NCBI GenBank assembly: GCA_029267175.1
Contig: JARIDJ010000028.1
Coordinates: 1 to 32,724 of the forward strand
Origin: Psychrobacter sp.
GTDB taxonomy: Bacteria; Pseudomonadota; Gammaproteobacteria; Pseudomonadales; Moraxellaceae
Reading direction: 5' to 3'
Length of the DNA: 32,724 nucleotides
Shown here piece after piece: positions 25,672-32,724 of the stretch. The notes under the pieces were generated by a model. It had not been told where the DNA came from. It searched no databases and saw only the letters and a list, made by a program, of their open reading frames with translations. Made by a program: the position numbers and the translations under genes. Position 1 is the first letter of the stretch, and every line of letters begins with the position of its first letter.

Positions 25672-27455
25672 GGCCACTAAATGACGAGCCGCAGCACTCT
25701 AACGATAAAGACTCAAATACTAAAAAAGTAAATACGGGCAATATTATCTTTTTTAAAACTGATCTATTTACCCGTCTAGTCAGCTTAAGCCCGAAATTTT
25801 TACTGCTAATACTGCTACTGCCAGTACTTGGTGGCCTAATCAGCGTACTGCTGCCAGCCTTTGGCTGGATACCGGCTATCGAACAAACTAGCATTGGTCT
25901 GCAAGGCTTTCAAGCACTAGCACAAACGCCCGGTCTCAGCCAAATGGTGGCTCTAAGTGTCGGCACGGGCCTGATCAGCACTCTGCTGGCTTTTGTTAGT
26001 ATGCTGATGATCTTAGCGGCGTTTTTTAATAGTGTTTGGCTGACGCGTATCGAGCGTTTGCTTAGCCCTATTTTGGTCATTCCTCATGCCGCCGCGGCAA
26101 TAGCGATTGGCTTTTTAATTGCGCCATCCGGTCTTATTGTGCGATTATTCTCGCCATGGCTTAGCGGTTGGGAGCTAGCACCGCCGGGGATATTTCCGCA
26201 CGATCCTTATGGCATCAGCATCATCTTAGGGCTGATGCTCAAAGAGCTGCCTTTTTTATTATTAATGTCACTCGGCGTCTTAGCACAGCCAGAGCTGGGT
26301 AAACAGCTGCGTCTAAATTATAAAGTCGCGCTAACTCTAGGCTACTATCCTTTTACCGCCTTTTTTAAGGCGGTATTTCCGGTGCTCTATCCGCTACTGC
26401 GCCTGCCTGTCTTGGCAGTATTGGCTTATGCTAGCGCCAGTGTTGAGATGCCGCTCATTCTAGGACCCAATACGCCGCCTACTTTGGCGGTGACTATCCT
26501 GCAATGGTTCAATGATGTTGATTTGAATTTGCGTATCAAGGCCTCAGCCGGTGCCATACTACAGCTAGCAGTCACCGGTGGCTTAATCGCTTTATGGCTT
26601 GCTGCTGAAAAGATTATAAAAGCGCTGTGCCGTCCTGCTTTGATAAATGGTAAGCGCCGCTATATCGATGCTATCTGGCAAAAATTCACTGTTGCCCTAA
26701 CTGTGGTGATTATCGGCTTTATTATGCTCGCGCTTATTGGCCTTGTGCTGTGGTCAGTGGCAGGCTATTGGCGCTTTCCGGCCGTCTTGCCCGAGCAGCT
26801 AGTATTGCTGCACTTTCAAAGCGCCTTTACCCAAATAGGTACGCCATTATTTAACACGTTAGCGCTTGGTGTAGTATCTACCTTAGTAGCAATAATCCTA
26901 ACTTTGCTATGCTTAGAGGCGGAACAATTAAGGGCTAAATCAATCTCTAACTTTACCAGTTTGATAATCTATTTACCGCTATTAGTACCCAGTATTGCTT
27001 TTTTATTCGGCCTGGTTTGGCTACAGCAATTATTTAATAATCAAGTGGCATTTTTAAATGTTGCTTTTACCCATTTATTATTCGTGCTGCCCTATGTGTT
27101 TTTATCGCTTGCTAGTAGTTATCGACGCTTAGATGGGCGCTTCGCTAATGTCGCCGCTAGCCTTGGTGCGCCGCCTAGCAAAGTGTTTTTGCAAGTGAAA
27201 TTGCCGCAATTATTCGCCCCTATTTTGATCGCTATCGCTTTGGGGTTGGCCATTAGTTTTGGTCAGTATTTGCCAACATTGCTGGCAGGTGGCGGCCGTA
27301 TCGCTACTATTACCACCGAAGCGGTAACGCTGGCGAATGGCGCAAGTCGGCGTACCAGTGCCGTTTATGCGATTATGCAAATGCTACTGCCGCTGTTTGG
27401 TTTTATACTGGCATGGATACTGCCAAAGTATTTTTTTAAAAGTAGCAAGCGTTAG
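25668..27455 (+). CDS. ynjC: ABC transporter double permease, YnjC family
   Basis: A 595-aa inner-membrane protein with two binding-protein-dependent permease domains fused (about 75-310 and 345-590), as in YnjC, ThiP and FbpB. Roughly 12 hydrophobic segments can be seen. Each half carries an EAA-type loop for the ATPase (around ALTLGYYPFTAFFKAVFPVL and NVAASLGAPPSKVFLQVKLP). The frame is open from 25641, but the ATG at 25668 overlaps the ynjB stop and has CGGAG 7 nt upstream. The first 40 residues are polar. The ATPase gene follows after a 243-bp gap that holds the second structured repeat. Confidence 0.88.
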   Translation: MRPLNDEPQHSNDKDSNTKKVNTGNIIFFKTDLFTRLVSLSPKFLLLILLLPVLGGLISVLLPAFGWIPAIEQTSIGLQGFQALAQTPGLSQMVALSVGTGLISTLLAFVSMLMILAAFFNSVWLTRIERLLSPILVIPHAAAAIAIGFLIAPSGLIVRLFSPWLSGWELAPPGIFPHDPYGISIILGLMLKELPFLLLMSLGVLAQPELGKQLRLNYKVALTLGYYPFTAFFKAVFPVLYPLLRLPVLAVLAYASASVEMPLILGPNTPPTLAVTILQWFNDVDLNLRIKASAGAILQLAVTGGLIALWLAAEKIIKALCRPALINGKRRYIDAIWQKFTVALTVVIIGFIMLALIGLVLWSVAGYWRFPAVLPEQLVLLHFQSAFTQIGTPLFNTLALGVVSTLVAIILTLLCLEAEQLRAKSISNFTSLIIYLPLLVPSIAFLFGLVWLQQLFNNQVAFLNVAFTHLLFVLPYVFLSLASSYRRLDGRFANVAASLGAPPSKVFLQVKLPQLFAPILIAIALGLAISFGQYLPTLLAGGGRIATITTEAVTLANGASRRTSAVYAIMQMLLPLFGFILAWILPKYFFKSSKR

Positions 27456-27535
27456 CTATAATGCTGAGCTAGAGCATTAGCCTACAAAGGTCTGACTATG
27501 CTCAATAGAAAATAAAATAGATATCTCTTATTAGA

Positions 27536-27618
27536 CGCGAGGCTGGTATAAATATTTTTGGCGTGCTGTGTCTACGCTGACAGAGGCTGCAAAATATTTA
27601 TCCCAGCCCCGCTGTATC
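27536..27618 (-). repeat. Dispersed 83-bp structured repeat, copy B (inverted relative to copy A)
   Basis: The reverse complement of the element at 21773-21855. The invariant core lies at 27561-27590. The outer arms GAGGCTGG (27539-27546) and CCAGCCCC (27603-27610) pair except for one position, and two A-T pairs of copy A are G-C pairs here, a compensatory change. It sits between ynjC and ynjD, so it should be transcribed within that operon. Similarity beyond the core (AAATAAAATAGATA side) extends to about 27508. Confidence 0.85.
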
Positions 27619-27698
27619 ATGTGTAAGCTGCGCCTTTAGCCCAGCTCATTGATTTAATAGTTATAAATTAGCTAAATCATTAACATAAAAGGTCTTAC

Positions 27699-28340
27699 AT
27701 GCCATCTTCTTTACAGATAAAACACTTACAGCTTTATCGTCAAGGTGAGCTATTACTAAGCTTAAATGAGCAAGTCCATGGCGGTGAGATTCTGACTATT
27801 ATGGGGCCCTCTGGTAGTGGCAAATCAAGCTTATTGAACTGGATTACCGGTACTTTAGCCAGTGACTTTAGCGCTACTGGCGAGGTTTGGCTCAATGATA
27901 AGAATATCAGTCACCTGCCTACGCACCGGCGTCATATTGGCGTACTTTATCAAGATGCTTTGCTATTCTCACACTTATCAGTGGCGGGTAATATTGCTTT
28001 TGCTATGCCTAAGACCGATAGCAGCAATAAAAAACAGCGCCTGCAAAAAATAGAGCAAGCTCTTGAGCAAGTGGGTCTAAAAGGGATGGCAAAGCGGCAT
28101 CCGGACAATCTCTCCGGCGGTCAACAAGCGCGCGTGGCCTTGCTGCGCACCTTACTGAGTGAACCCAAAGCCATACTGCTTGATGAGCCTTTTAGTAAGC
28201 TCGATACCGAGCTACGATCTGAGGTGCAGCAGTTAGTGTTCACCCAAATACGCCGCCGCAAACTTCCTACCATTATGGTCACGCACGACCATAGCGATGC
28301 GGAAGCGGCAGAGGGTAAAATTATTACGCTTAGCTCTTAA
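27699..28340 (+). CDS. ynjD: ABC transporter ATP-binding protein, YnjD family
   Basis: A 213-aa ABC ATPase with Walker A GPSGSGKSS (36-44), signature LSGGQQ (138-143), Walker B AILLDEP (158-164) and the switch His in MVTHDHSDAEAAEG. It powers the import system with the two genes upstream; length and sequence fit E. coli YnjD. AAAGG precedes the ATG. Although separated from ynjC by 243 bp with a repeat, the direction and family pairing indicate the same functional unit. Confidence 0.92.
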   Translation: MPSSLQIKHLQLYRQGELLLSLNEQVHGGEILTIMGPSGSGKSSLLNWITGTLASDFSATGEVWLNDKNISHLPTHRRHIGVLYQDALLFSHLSVAGNIAFAMPKTDSSNKKQRLQKIEQALEQVGLKGMAKRHPDNLSGGQQARVALLRTLLSEPKAILLDEPFSKLDTELRSEVQQLVFTQIRRRKLPTIMVTHDHSDAEAAEGKIITLSS

Positions 28341-28435
28341 CTTTCAACTTATAAAACCTCAGCTCTTAACCGTTAAGAGAGACTAGTTTAAGCAAGCCAA
28401 AATAAAAAAAGCGAAACAATAAACAAGGCAAATAC

Positions 28436-29059
28436 ATGCTGGATAAATACCTAACGCCTATTATAAAACCGATACTAACGCCGATAGCCGCTAGTCTACA
28501 TAAACGCGGCATCACGGCGGATCAATTGACGCTAGTGGGTTTTATTATTGGCGTACTGGCATTGCCATTATTGGCTTATCAGCTGTGGTTTGGCGCGCTG
28601 GTTGCTATTATATTGAATCGGATTTTTGATGGTTTAGATGGCGCCCTTGCTCGTTATGCCAAGCAAAGCTCGAGTGCTGGCGGCTACTTAGATATTACCC
28701 TCGACTTCTTATTTTATGCCGCCATTCCGCTCGGCTTTATCTTGGCTGATCCAGCACAAAACGCTATTGCCGGAGCGCTATTACTCGCTGCCTTTATCGG
28801 TACGGGCTCAAGCTTTTTGGCTTTTGCTATAGCGGCTGAAAAATTTGCATTAGACAAGCCGCAGTTTAAGTATAAGAGCTTTTATTATCTAAATGGGCTG
28901 ACCGAAGGCACGGAAACCATTGCTTTTTTTATCGCTTTTTGTATTTGGCCTCAGCATTTTGTGCTACTAGCCAGTATCTTTGCCGCGGCTTGCGCCATTA
29001 CTATCGTGACTCGTATCTACGGTGGTTATCAAACGCTAAAACGCTTTGAGGCTAAGTAG
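28436..29059 (+). CDS. ynjF: CDP-alcohol phosphatidyltransferase, YnjF-like
   Basis: A 207-aa integral membrane enzyme with the CDP-alcohol phosphotransferase motif DG-x2-AR-x8-G-x3-D-x3-D (DGALARYAKQSSSAGGYLDITLD region, about residues 64-86), containing all metal-binding Asp residues. Five or six hydrophobic segments are visible. The family joins a CDP-linked lipid or alcohol to a second alcohol; the acceptor for YnjF is not known. It follows ynjD by 95 bp, matching the E. coli ynjBCDEF order but without the sulfurtransferase ynjE. A small hairpin (CTCTTAA/TTAAGAG, 28363-28379) precedes it. It converges on the antiporter gene with 46 bp between stops and no clear terminator. Confidence 0.85.
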   Translation: MLDKYLTPIIKPILTPIAASLHKRGITADQLTLVGFIIGVLALPLLAYQLWFGALVAIILNRIFDGLDGALARYAKQSSSAGGYLDITLDFLFYAAIPLGFILADPAQNAIAGALLLAAFIGTGSSFLAFAIAAEKFALDKPQFKYKSFYYLNGLTEGTETIAFFIAFCIWPQHFVLLASIFAAACAITIVTRIYGGYQTLKRFEAK

Positions 29060-29105
29060 TACTGGCTGATAAAGAAACTAATGAAAGTTCGAACCTATCA
29101 AAAAA

Positions 29106-30893
29106 CTACACTGCCGTTAACAGCTTATCACGCTTCAAACCGACCGATCTAAGCTTGCCTTTATGATCAACTTCTTTGACCACCAATGACCACTCGTTAT
29201 TGATAGCGACAGTATCGCCTGATACCGGCGCGGTCTCTAAGCTGGCTTTGACATATTCGGCGACTGTTTTTTGCCATAAACTTGGCGCGTTATCAGGCTT
29301 GGATCGAAGCTTGGCGGTCAGTGAAGTGGAGCTCATGACATCCTTAGAAAAAGGTAGATCTTCAAGCTTAGCGCTAGGCGACAATAACCAGTCGCCATAG
29401 AAGTCATCGATGGTTTTGCGATCAATAGTGATATCATTAAAAATCCGCGCAATTTGAGCCGCATGATTGCCGTGCATAGCGTACCAAACCCTATCGCCGC
29501 ATTTAAGCTTAGTCTCTTCATCAACGATGACTATTTTTTGATTACGTATCAAGGCAAAAATACTAATCTCATCAGGGCTTATGCGCATAGAGATACCTTT
29601 GGGATGACGACCAATAGCAAACGCCCCTGGCTTGACCTCAAACTCATAAAGGGTAATGCTGGCTTTATCCGATACCCAAACCTCATGCTCTGCTTCTGGA
29701 TCTTTATTATTAGGAATGCGCACTTTAAATAAATTGGCCATAAAAGGAATGGTCGTTCCTTGCAACACTAACGATAGCACCACTACCCCAAAAGCCACAT
29801 CAAAGAGCATAAATGCCCCATCGACGCCCGCCATCACTGGCAAAATCGCTAAGGTAATCGGTACGGCGCCGCGCAAACCTACCCAAGAGATAAAGCCAAT
29901 TTCTCTATCCTTAAACCTAAAAGGCTTGACACTACTATAGACGGCAAGAGGACGGGCAATAAGGATCATAAAGGCGGTAATCGCCACCGAATAAGGCCAG
30001 ACATCGATGACGTTTGACGGCGTCACTAGCAGTCCTAATACCACAAATAACACCGCTTGCGATAACCAAGCAAAGCTGTCCATCACCCGCATTACATGCT
30101 CTGTAGCTCGTACTTTATAGTTGCCTATCAGCACCCCAGTTAGATACGCCGCCAAAAAGCCACTGCCGCCTATCAAGTTGGTCGCAGCAAACACTGACAA
30201 GCCTGCCGACAGTATCAAAATGGCGTACATACCTTCTGCCAGATGCACTTTTGGTAGCAGCCTAGCCAATAGATAACCGAACAGCAGCCCCATGCCCAAA
30301 CCAAAGCCTAGCTGCTGCAACAGTAATCCCAAAAATCCGAACAGCGTCTGACCAGCAGGATCGACATTTAGAGCAATCAAGCCTGTGACCAAAAGTATCG
30401 CTAGCGGATCGTTAGCCCCAGATTCCAATTCTAGCGTGGCCTGTACCCGATCATTGAGCTTGACGCCGCCATTACGCAGTAAGGAGAATACCGCCGCAGC
30501 ATCGGTGGAGCCGACGATAGCGGCCATCAACAGGCCAATACGCCAATCGACATCGAGTAGCCAAGTGACAAACACCCCTAATACCAATACTGTCGACAAT
30601 ACGCCCCAAGTGGCCAAAGTGACTGCTGGCTTGAGTCCGACTCGAAAGGATTTAAAGGAAGTGCGCAGACCGCCATCGAGCAAGATACAGGCCAATGCCG
30701 CTTGCCCAACAAAGTTAGCAAGCGCATATTGCGAGAATTCAATGCCCAAAAGGCCTTCTTCACCCGCCAGCATGCCCACTACCAAAAACAATAGTAATAA
30801 CGGTACGCCCAAACGTGCCGATAAGGTACTCGCCATAATGCTAGCAAATATCAATAACGCCCCTACTAAATAGAGGATATTTAGGGTATCCAT
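29106..30893 (-). CDS. nhaP2: CPA1-family K+(Na+)/H+ antiporter, NhaP2/CvrA type
   Basis: A 595-aa protein. The membrane domain (about 1-385) has some 12-13 segments with family motifs STDAAAVFSLLRNGG (about 129-143) and LESGANDPLAILLV, whose Asp pair takes part in ion exchange. A cytoplasmic RCK-C/TrkA-C domain follows (about 400-480), then a CorC/HlyC-like transporter-associated domain at the C-terminus. This architecture matches E. coli CvrA/NhaP2 (578 aa), which exports K+ (or Na+) in exchange for protons and supports growth under osmotic or ionic stress. The ATG at 30893 has AGGA upstream. Its promoter region is the 354-bp gap to the right. Confidence 0.9.
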   Translation of the reverse strand: MDTLNILYLVGALLIFASIMASTLSARLGVPLLLLFLVVGMLAGEEGLLGIEFSQYALANFVGQAALACILLDGGLRTSFKSFRVGLKPAVTLATWGVLSTVLVLGVFVTWLLDVDWRIGLLMAAIVGSTDAAAVFSLLRNGGVKLNDRVQATLELESGANDPLAILLVTGLIALNVDPAGQTLFGFLGLLLQQLGFGLGMGLLFGYLLARLLPKVHLAEGMYAILILSAGLSVFAATNLIGGSGFLAAYLTGVLIGNYKVRATEHVMRVMDSFAWLSQAVLFVVLGLLVTPSNVIDVWPYSVAITAFMILIARPLAVYSSVKPFRFKDREIGFISWVGLRGAVPITLAILPVMAGVDGAFMLFDVAFGVVVLSLVLQGTTIPFMANLFKVRIPNNKDPEAEHEVWVSDKASITLYEFEVKPGAFAIGRHPKGISMRISPDEISIFALIRNQKIVIVDEETKLKCGDRVWYAMHGNHAAQIARIFNDITIDRKTIDDFYGDWLLSPSAKLEDLPFSKDVMSSTSLTAKLRSKPDNAPSLWQKTVAEYVKASLETAPVSGDTVAINNEWSLVVKEVDHKGKLRSVGLKRDKLLTAV

Positions 30894-31247
30894 TTTTTTA
30901 ATCCTATATGAATGCTGATGGCAGTGTGTTTGCTGATCAAAGCTGACAACTTGCCGCCTATTGACTCGTAGTAGCTGGTAGTAGCAGGCATTTCGCTAAA
31001 TGCCTAGGATTATAACCTACCCTATTGCCTCTGATGACAATAGTTTGTGCAAAAGCTGTTGGGGAATTAACCATAAACTTAAAAACCGCAAAACAAAAAT
31101 TACCACTAAAATTTGGACGCAGTGTTGTTTAGAGCTTTATGAATAAAGCGCGACAGGATTTTTACTATGGTTTATGACAAAGTCTGAAAATTTAGGATAT
31201 GGGCTAGAAGCAAACGTTAATGCTTGAGTAAAGATTTGCGCTTTATC
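30894..31247. other. Intergenic region between the antiporter and GlcG-like genes
   Basis: 354 bp without a credible coding frame. It holds a perfect hairpin AGGCATTT-CGCT-AAATGCCT (30986-31005), which would fall in or near the leader of the antiporter gene on the minus strand, and a near-perfect palindrome GCTTTAT-GA-ATAAAGC (31134-31149) about 100 bp after the GlcG-like gene. Neither has a T run good enough for a firm terminator call. Confidence 0.5.
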
Positions 31248-31772
31248 TTAATACTTCAAGACGGACAGCGCTTTGAGGCCAGCTTTGGCAATCTGCACAT
31301 CTTCACTACCATGCGCGCCGCCGACTCCAATACCGCCAACCACCACACCGTCAATATAAATCGGCACGCCGCCTGCTAGTATTAGCATGTTTTCATCTAA
31401 ATATCTAATATCAGCGCCGATACTACCGTCTTTTACGCCTTGGGCGATCACTGCTGTTTCTCTTTTTTGTGAATTGGCCGTGTAGGCTTTTTTATAACTA
31501 GAGCGAATAGTATGGACGTCGGCTTGATGATCTCTGAGCATAGCCAGGGTTTGTCCTGAGCGATCGACTATGGTTATCGATACTTTAAACTGGTTTTTAT
31601 TAGCTTCTATGACGGCGGCATTGATAATGCTATGCGCCATCGCGCCCGTGAGTATAGGGATGTTGACTACCAAAGGGTTGGCAGCTTGCATAGCAGCTAA
31701 GTTAGGATCAGCGATAAAATCGTGATTGATAGGCGCGGTAGAATTGCAGACAGGGCTTAATACTTTAGACAT
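31248..31772 (-). CDS. GlcG/HbpS-family protein
   Basis: A 174-aa protein of the GlcG/HbpS (also PduO C-terminal-like) family, with [22 protein letters not shown], the short RDHQAD and IGGVGVGG-like stretch ([20 protein letters not shown]). Relatives bind haem or cobalamin, or are found in glycolate operons; no specific role can be set here. There is no signal peptide, unlike secreted HbpS. An ATG at 31778 is possible, but GGAAG lies 7 nt before the ATG at 31772, which is preferred. It follows the HutC-type gene on the same strand with a 125-bp gap containing an AT-rich palindrome. Confidence 0.8.
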   Translation of the reverse strand: MSKVLSPVCNSTAPINHDFIADPNLAAMQAANPLVVNIPILTGAMAHSIINAAVIEANKNQFKVSITIVDRSGQTLAMLRDHQADVHTIRSSYKKAYTANSQKRETAVIAQGVKDGSIGADIRYLDENMLILAGGVPIYIDGVVVGGIGVGGAHGSEDVQIAKAGLKALSVLKY

Positions 31773-31841
31773 ATTCATTCTTCCATAAATGATGAATTAT
31801 TAATCTATCGTAATTTGACTATTTTCTACAGCTAAATTTAC

Positions 31842-31860
31842 AATTAATTCTTCATTAATT
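31842..31860. promoter_or_regulatory. AT-rich inverted repeat upstream of the GlcG-like gene
   Basis: Perfect arms AATTAAT (31842-31848) and ATTAATT (31854-31860) around 5 bp, in the gap between the HutC-type gene and the GlcG-like gene. It could be a promoter-region operator. It does not resemble the usual HutC operator, and the AT-rich background lowers its weight. Confidence 0.3.
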
Positions 31861-31897
31861 TTATGGTCTATCTAAACTTTTGCTCATAGTATAAAAA

Positions 31898-32683
31898 CTA
31901 CAGCTCCCCTGCGAACTGATAGCGATCGCCTGCATGCCACATCTTTACTACCGTTAGTACTTTGCCAGCCGAATAAGTCTGGCGCTGTAGCATTAAAGTG
32001 GGCGAATCTATGGCTATCTGCAACCCCTCCGCGATGTCCTTAGGAGCCGCTAGCGCTTGAATGGTATAACTGCCCCGCTCAAGCGGTATCTGTTCAATCA
32101 GATAATCGCTAGTATTGACCCTAGTAAAATCTTGCTCAATAAACTCAGGCAATTGCCGCGCATCGACCCAGCGCTCCTCAAACTGTATAGGCAGACCATC
32201 AGCAAGATGGATGATTTTTACCTCATATAATAGCGCTATATCATGATCGGCTGGCACCGGCTTTGAGGCGATTCCAAACTTAACGCCTAACTCCTTATAA
32301 ACTGCGGTGTCGCTCGCTTGCTCTTCTTGATCGCTATCTCCCTTTAGCATAGCCAGAGTAATACGGCGTTTGCTAATAACCTTGGCTTGATAATCACGAT
32401 TGGCTGATTTTAGGTCTTCAGCGATATTACGCACCTCGATAAAGGTGTGGTTAAACTGCTGCTGCGCCACAAAGGTGCCAGAGCCTTGACGACGCTCCAA
32501 TACCCGCTCCTCGCTCAGCTCTTTTAGCGCTCGATTGACCGTCATGCGCGATACGCCAAACTGTTCAGCTAGCGCCATTTCGGTGGAGATGGCCTCGCCT
32601 GCTTGCCATTCGCCGCTATGAATATTATCCAAAATTGCGTTTTTTATCAGCTGATACGCTGGAATTTTTTTATCTTTTACCAT
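31898..32683 (-). CDS. hutC: GntR/HutC-family repressor, probably of histidine utilisation
   Basis: A 261-aa regulator with a GntR winged helix (about 1-70: PAYQLIKNAILDNIHSGEW, then EQFGVSRMTVNRALKELS) and a UTRA effector domain (about 90-255) with the HutC-like IQFEERWVDARQLPEF and DFTRVNTSDYL. HutC represses hut genes and is released by urocanate. The frame is open to 32704, but the ATG at 32683 has a perfect GGAGG 6 nt upstream, so that start is preferred. No hut enzyme gene is in the window; they may lie just right of the edge. The role is inferred from family resemblance alone. Confidence 0.82.
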   Translation of the reverse strand: MVKDKKIPAYQLIKNAILDNIHSGEWQAGEAISTEMALAEQFGVSRMTVNRALKELSEERVLERRQGSGTFVAQQQFNHTFIEVRNIAEDLKSANRDYQAKVISKRRITLAMLKGDSDQEEQASDTAVYKELGVKFGIASKPVPADHDIALLYEVKIIHLADGLPIQFEERWVDARQLPEFIEQDFTRVNTSDYLIEQIPLERGSYTIQALAAPKDIAEGLQIAIDSPTLMLQRQTYSAGKVLTVVKMWHAGDRYQFAGEL

Positions 32684-32724
32684 GTTTACCTCCGTTTTAT
32701 CCATTAGCTGATATCGCTACCTAT

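Noticed and set aside
28363..28379. Terminator between ynjD and ynjF
   Set aside because: The hairpin has a 7-bp AT-rich stem and no T run, so readthrough is expected.
30385..30873. 162-codon open frame on the plus strand
   Set aside because: Antisense to the membrane domain of the antiporter; Ser/Thr/Asn-rich translation typical of the complement of hydrophobic codons.

Overview
The window looks like chromosomal DNA of a gammaproteobacterium of the Moraxellaceae, most likely Psychrobacter. This is inferred from a phenol sensor whose key residues line up with Acinetobacter MopR at one constant offset, a ureDABCEFGJ operon, a ynjBCD-F block, moderate GC content, and a dispersed structured repeat of a kind I associate with Psychrobacter. 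No taxonomic marker gene is present, so the genus is a judgement. I see no tRNA, rRNA, CRISPR array, transposase or integrase.

Layout. (1) 1-3774: the promoter-proximal end of a multicomponent phenol hydroxylase operon (dmpK, dmpL and the first 33 codons of dmpM, minus strand), diverging from a sigma-54 activator of the DmpR/MopR/XylR family. The gap between them holds a -24/-12 promoter, a consensus IHF site and two upstream activator repeats. (2) 3775-10213: a complete urease operon, ureD-ureABC-ureEFG-ureJ, with a probable promoter, a hairpin-rich leader and a 3' terminator. (3) 10246-11529: a protein of three fused RidA domains. (4) 11738-21597, minus strand: a type I restriction-modification operon, hsdM-hsdS-(secreted Sel1-repeat protein)-hsdR, followed by an M14 cytosolic-type carboxypeptidase. 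(5) 21970-24209: an MDR-family oxidoreductase diverging from a LysR regulator. (6) 24355-29059: a YnjBCD-type ABC importer (binding protein, double permease, ATPase) plus a YnjF-like CDP-alcohol phosphatidyltransferase. (7) 29106-32683, minus strand: a CPA1 K+(Na+)/H+ antiporter, a GlcG/HbpS-like protein and a HutC-type GntR regulator.

How the parts work together. The activator senses phenol through its N-terminal domain and should switch on phenol hydroxylase, which makes catechol. In the urease operon UreABC is the apoenzyme, UreDFG and the His-rich UreE load nickel, and UreJ probably imports nickel. HsdM and HsdS methylate the host sites and HsdR cuts unmodified DNA. The Sel1 protein is exported by signal peptide and is out of place in this operon.

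Most worth a second look: a GAFTGA-to-GAFTDA change in the sigma-54 activator; the three-domain RidA protein, which could fold as a one-chain version of the usual RidA trimer; the exported Sel1-repeat protein between hsdS and hsdR; and two 83-bp structured repeats whose stems differ by compensatory changes.
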